A stretch of 35,436 nt of DNA from CAYTLW01 sp964438735 (GTDB lineage: Bacteria; Myxococcota_A; UBA9042): positions 1 to 35,436 of the forward strand of contig CAYTLW010000082.1 of NCBI GenBank assembly GCA_964438735.1, in the 5' to 3' direction. Position 1 is the first letter of the stretch. Every line of letters begins with the position of its first letter. Below the pieces are notes generated by a model. That model did not search any database. It was not told the DNA's origin and saw only the letters and a list, made by a program, of their open reading frames with translations. The position numbers and the translations under genes were made by a program. Below are positions 33,731 to 35,436 of this stretch, one piece after another.

Positions 33731-33874
33731 CGCTGCTGGCCTTTGCTGTTGAAAGACGGACAATGCACCATCGTACGGTGACGCCGGAGCGCCTGGCTGG
33801 CGCGAGCATACTGCGCCGGTCGACAAGCGGGCCAGGATTGCGCGGCTCATGGCCTTGGCGTCCCCCAGTCGGTC

Positions 33875-34987
33875 ATGTCCGCGCCACGGATGACAGCCAT
33901 GCAGCACCAGAGCGAGCCACCGGGCGACAGCCCCATGCAGCGGCAATACGCCGCGACCCTGCAGGCCCATGGTCTGGATCCGGCGAGCCACCAGCTCGCT
34001 CGCGTGGCCCGGGTCTCCCGTCGGCAGGCCCTGGTCCTGCTGCCCGAGGGCTCCCAACTGCTGCCCCTGGCGCCGGCTCTCTGCGACCCCGAGGACGTCG
34101 AGCACCTGGCCTCTACCGGCGATTGGCTGGTCGTCGAGGTGACCAAGCAATCCGCCCGCGGGGTGGCTCTGCTGCCGCGCCAGTCGGCGTTCATCCGCCG
34201 TCGCCCGGGCAAGCGCACGGCGGCCCAAGTGGTCTGCGCCAACGTGGATCTGGTCTTCGTTGTCACCGCCGCCGGACGCGACCTAAACCCACGCCGCCTG
34301 GAGCGCTACCTGCTGGGCGTGGCCACCTCCGGGGCCCGTCCCGTGGTGCTGCTGAACAAGGTCGACCGCTGCGAGGATGCCGACGAGCTGGTCGGCCGCA
34401 TCCGCCAGGTGGGCGCAGCGGTCGAGATCCGCGCCGTCTCGGCCTTGCGAGGCGATGGCGTCGGCGAGCTGCACGACCTGCTGATTCCCGGCACCACCGT
34501 GGCCTTCGTCGGCTCGTCGGGCGTTGGCAAGAGCACCCTCATCAACCGGATCCGCGGAGACGAGGCGCTGGCCACGGCCGAGGTGCGGCCCATCGACGAC
34601 AAGGGCCGGCATACCACCACCGAACGCGAACTGCTGGCGGGGCCGGACGGCGTTTGGATCATCGATACGCCGGGTATGCGCGAGTTGGGCCTGTGGGCCG
34701 GCAGCGCCGACGTCGACGCCATCTTCCCGGAAGTGCAGGCCCTGGCGGCGATGTGTTGTTTTCGCGATTGCGGCCATGAGAGCGAGCCGGATTGTGCGGT
34801 GCTGGAGGCGGTCAAAGACGGCGAACTGGCCGACGATCGCCTGCAGGGCTGGCGCCGGTTGCAGCGGGAGCGCGCCCACGAGATCCGCCGCGCAGACGAG
34901 AAGGAAGGGTCCAACGCCAAGCGTCGACACAAGTGGATCGCCAAGGAAATCAGGAAGATCAAGAAGATGCGGGGGCGCCAGGGCTGA
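33875..34987 (+). CDS. rsgA: Ribosome small-subunit-dependent GTPase RsgA
   Basis: This 370-aa circularly permuted GTPase checks late 30S ribosome maturation. The permuted order is plain: the G4 motif NKVD (161-164) precedes the P-loop GSSGVGKST (213-221), followed by the G2-like KGRHTTTER and the G3 motif DTPG (264-267). An N-terminal OB-like domain lies before it, and a zinc-binding Cys/His cluster (CCFRDCGHESEPDC, about 294-307) follows. The C-terminus is a basic helix (KRRHKWIAKEIRKIKKMRGR) suited to rRNA contact. The start is uncertain among ATGs at 33875, 33890, 33899 and 33935, none with a strong ribosome-binding site; the last gives a length nearer that of E. coli RsgA. Confidence 0.94.
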   Translation: MSAPRMTAMQHQSEPPGDSPMQRQYAATLQAHGLDPASHQLARVARVSRRQALVLLPEGSQLLPLAPALCDPEDVEHLASTGDWLVVEVTKQSARGVALLPRQSAFIRRRPGKRTAAQVVCANVDLVFVVTAAGRDLNPRRLERYLLGVATSGARPVVLLNKVDRCEDADELVGRIRQVGAAVEIRAVSALRGDGVGELHDLLIPGTTVAFVGSSGVGKSTLINRIRGDEALATAEVRPIDDKGRHTTTERELLAGPDGVWIIDTPGMRELGLWAGSADVDAIFPEVQALAAMCCFRDCGHESEPDCAVLEAVKDGELADDRLQGWRRLQRERAHEIRRADEKEGSNAKRRHKWIAKEIRKIKKMRGRQG

Positions 34988-35074
34988 ACTTGATGCAAGT
35001 CATAGCAGCCGCTCGGGCATCCATTCGGAGCATATTATTGAGCATTATCGCAACCTCCAGCGTGGCCGGGGAAG

Positions 35075-35436
35075 ATGCAAATCAAAGTATGTCAGTGCCC
35101 GTGGGGCGCCTTTGGCGTTCTGGTTTCCCTTTGTGGCTTCGCGCTACTTCTCGGTTGCGGCGAGCCGCCAGGCGACGGCGGTAGTGAAACCGACAGCGTC
35201 ACGGCAGACGGCACGCCAGCCGGCGACGTCACGGTGCAAGATGCTGGCGATGGGGCTGCGTGCACCAGCAACGTGGACTGCCCGCCCAGCGACCAACCTT
35301 GCACCCTGTCGGTGTGCACGAGCGAAGGGACTTGCGCCCTGGCTCCCGTCTGCGCCTGCGCCGAAGACCCCGACTGCGCCCCCTACGACGATGTGAACCC
35401 ATGCAATGGCAAGCTGTATTGCGACAAGAAGTCGGC
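35075..35436 (+). CDS. Cys-rich lipoprotein, 5' part only (cut by window end)
   Basis: The frame is open from ATG 35075 to the window edge, giving 120 residues. It begins with a signal peptide ending FALLLGC (lipid Cys28), then a Gly/Asp/Thr spacer (about 29-65) and Cys-rich sequence (CTSNVDCPPSDQPCTLSVC). The last part, CAEDPDCAPYDDVNPCNGKL followed by YCDKK, matches a segment of the selenoprotein lipoprotein (CKTDADCAAQAGNDLCKGTL followed by YCDKS), so the two are related. The upstream region holds an AT-rich patch (35031-35060) that could be its promoter. GGGGAAG lies very close to the ATG, a weak point for this start. The C-terminal domain is outside the window. Confidence 0.8.
   Translation, partial: MQIKVCQCPWGAFGVLVSLCGFALLLGCGEPPGDGGSETDSVTADGTPAGDVTVQDAGDGAACTSNVDCPPSDQPCTLSVCTSEGTCALAPVCACAEDPDCAPYDDVNPCNGKLYCDKKS

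Overview
The window looks like chromosomal DNA of a high-GC Myxococcota-type bacterium (former Deltaproteobacteria, perhaps a Bradymonadales- or Polyangiales-like lineage). The reasons are very GC-rich third codon positions and repeated lipoproteins of one style: a lipobox, then an Asp/Ala/Thr/Gly spacer, then arrays of CDDGxxCTxDxCD cysteine repeats. This is an inference from protein style; no rRNA, tRNA or ribosomal protein gene is present to fix the taxonomy. No transposase, phage gene or CRISPR array is visible, and no gap between genes exceeds about 180 bases.

Layout. 1-1847: a possible 3' end of an upstream gene, then a tight operon of two YbjQ-family proteins and an M48 metallopeptidase. 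1984-8871: a giant lipoprotein with three RCC1-type beta-propellers separated by Cys-rich arrays. 8912-11901 (minus): a two-gene operon of a HEAT-like helical protein and a degenerate HD-GYP-like protein. 12022-13845: a lipoprotein with propeller-like repeats. 13868-14464 (minus): a six-helix membrane protein that resembles the INSIG family. 14633-15766: an EFR1-type flavodoxin/4Fe-4S protein. 15788-16876 (minus): glycerate kinase. It is separated by a perfect 26-bp palindrome from a divergent Cys-rich lipoprotein (16969-18627) and a glyoxylate/hydroxypyruvate reductase (18653-19615). 19602-22384 (minus): a PhyH-type dioxygenase translationally coupled to a MoeA-PBP fusion. 22563-24842: a Cys-rich lipoprotein read through an in-frame UGA. 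24870-26105 (minus): a conventional MoeA. 26272-32114: an alpha/beta hydrolase-OsmC fusion, an OPA-type transporter, biotin synthase, an MsrB-MsrA lipoprotein and a quinone oxidoreductase. 32269-34987: an aspartate/aromatic aminotransferase, a small YwqK-like protein (minus) and RsgA. 35075 to the end: the start of another Cys-rich lipoprotein, cut by the window edge.

Main discovery. The 22563 gene appears to stop at a TGA at 24507-24509, but the same frame continues for 110 codons to a TAG at 24842. The TGA sits at the first position of a thioredoxin-type CxxC motif (DY-U-PAC), directly after the beta-strand that precedes the active site in redoxin folds. A hairpin with a GGU-containing loop lies 17 nt downstream, nearly the spacing of the E. 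coli fdhF SECIS. The gene is therefore best read as a 759-aa secreted selenoprotein: a lipid-anchored Cys-rich stalk carrying a C-terminal selenocysteine redoxin. An automatic caller would truncate it at the active site.

How the genes may work together. Glycerate kinase and the 2-hydroxyacid dehydrogenase fit a glyoxylate/hydroxypyruvate to glycerate to phosphoglycerate route. The two MoeA proteins point to molybdoenzymes. The extracytoplasmic MsrBA, the OsmC fusion and the selenoredoxin suggest envelope redox repair; this link is inference. Most neighbouring genes are arranged as alternating convergent and divergent units with very short or overlapping 3' ends.
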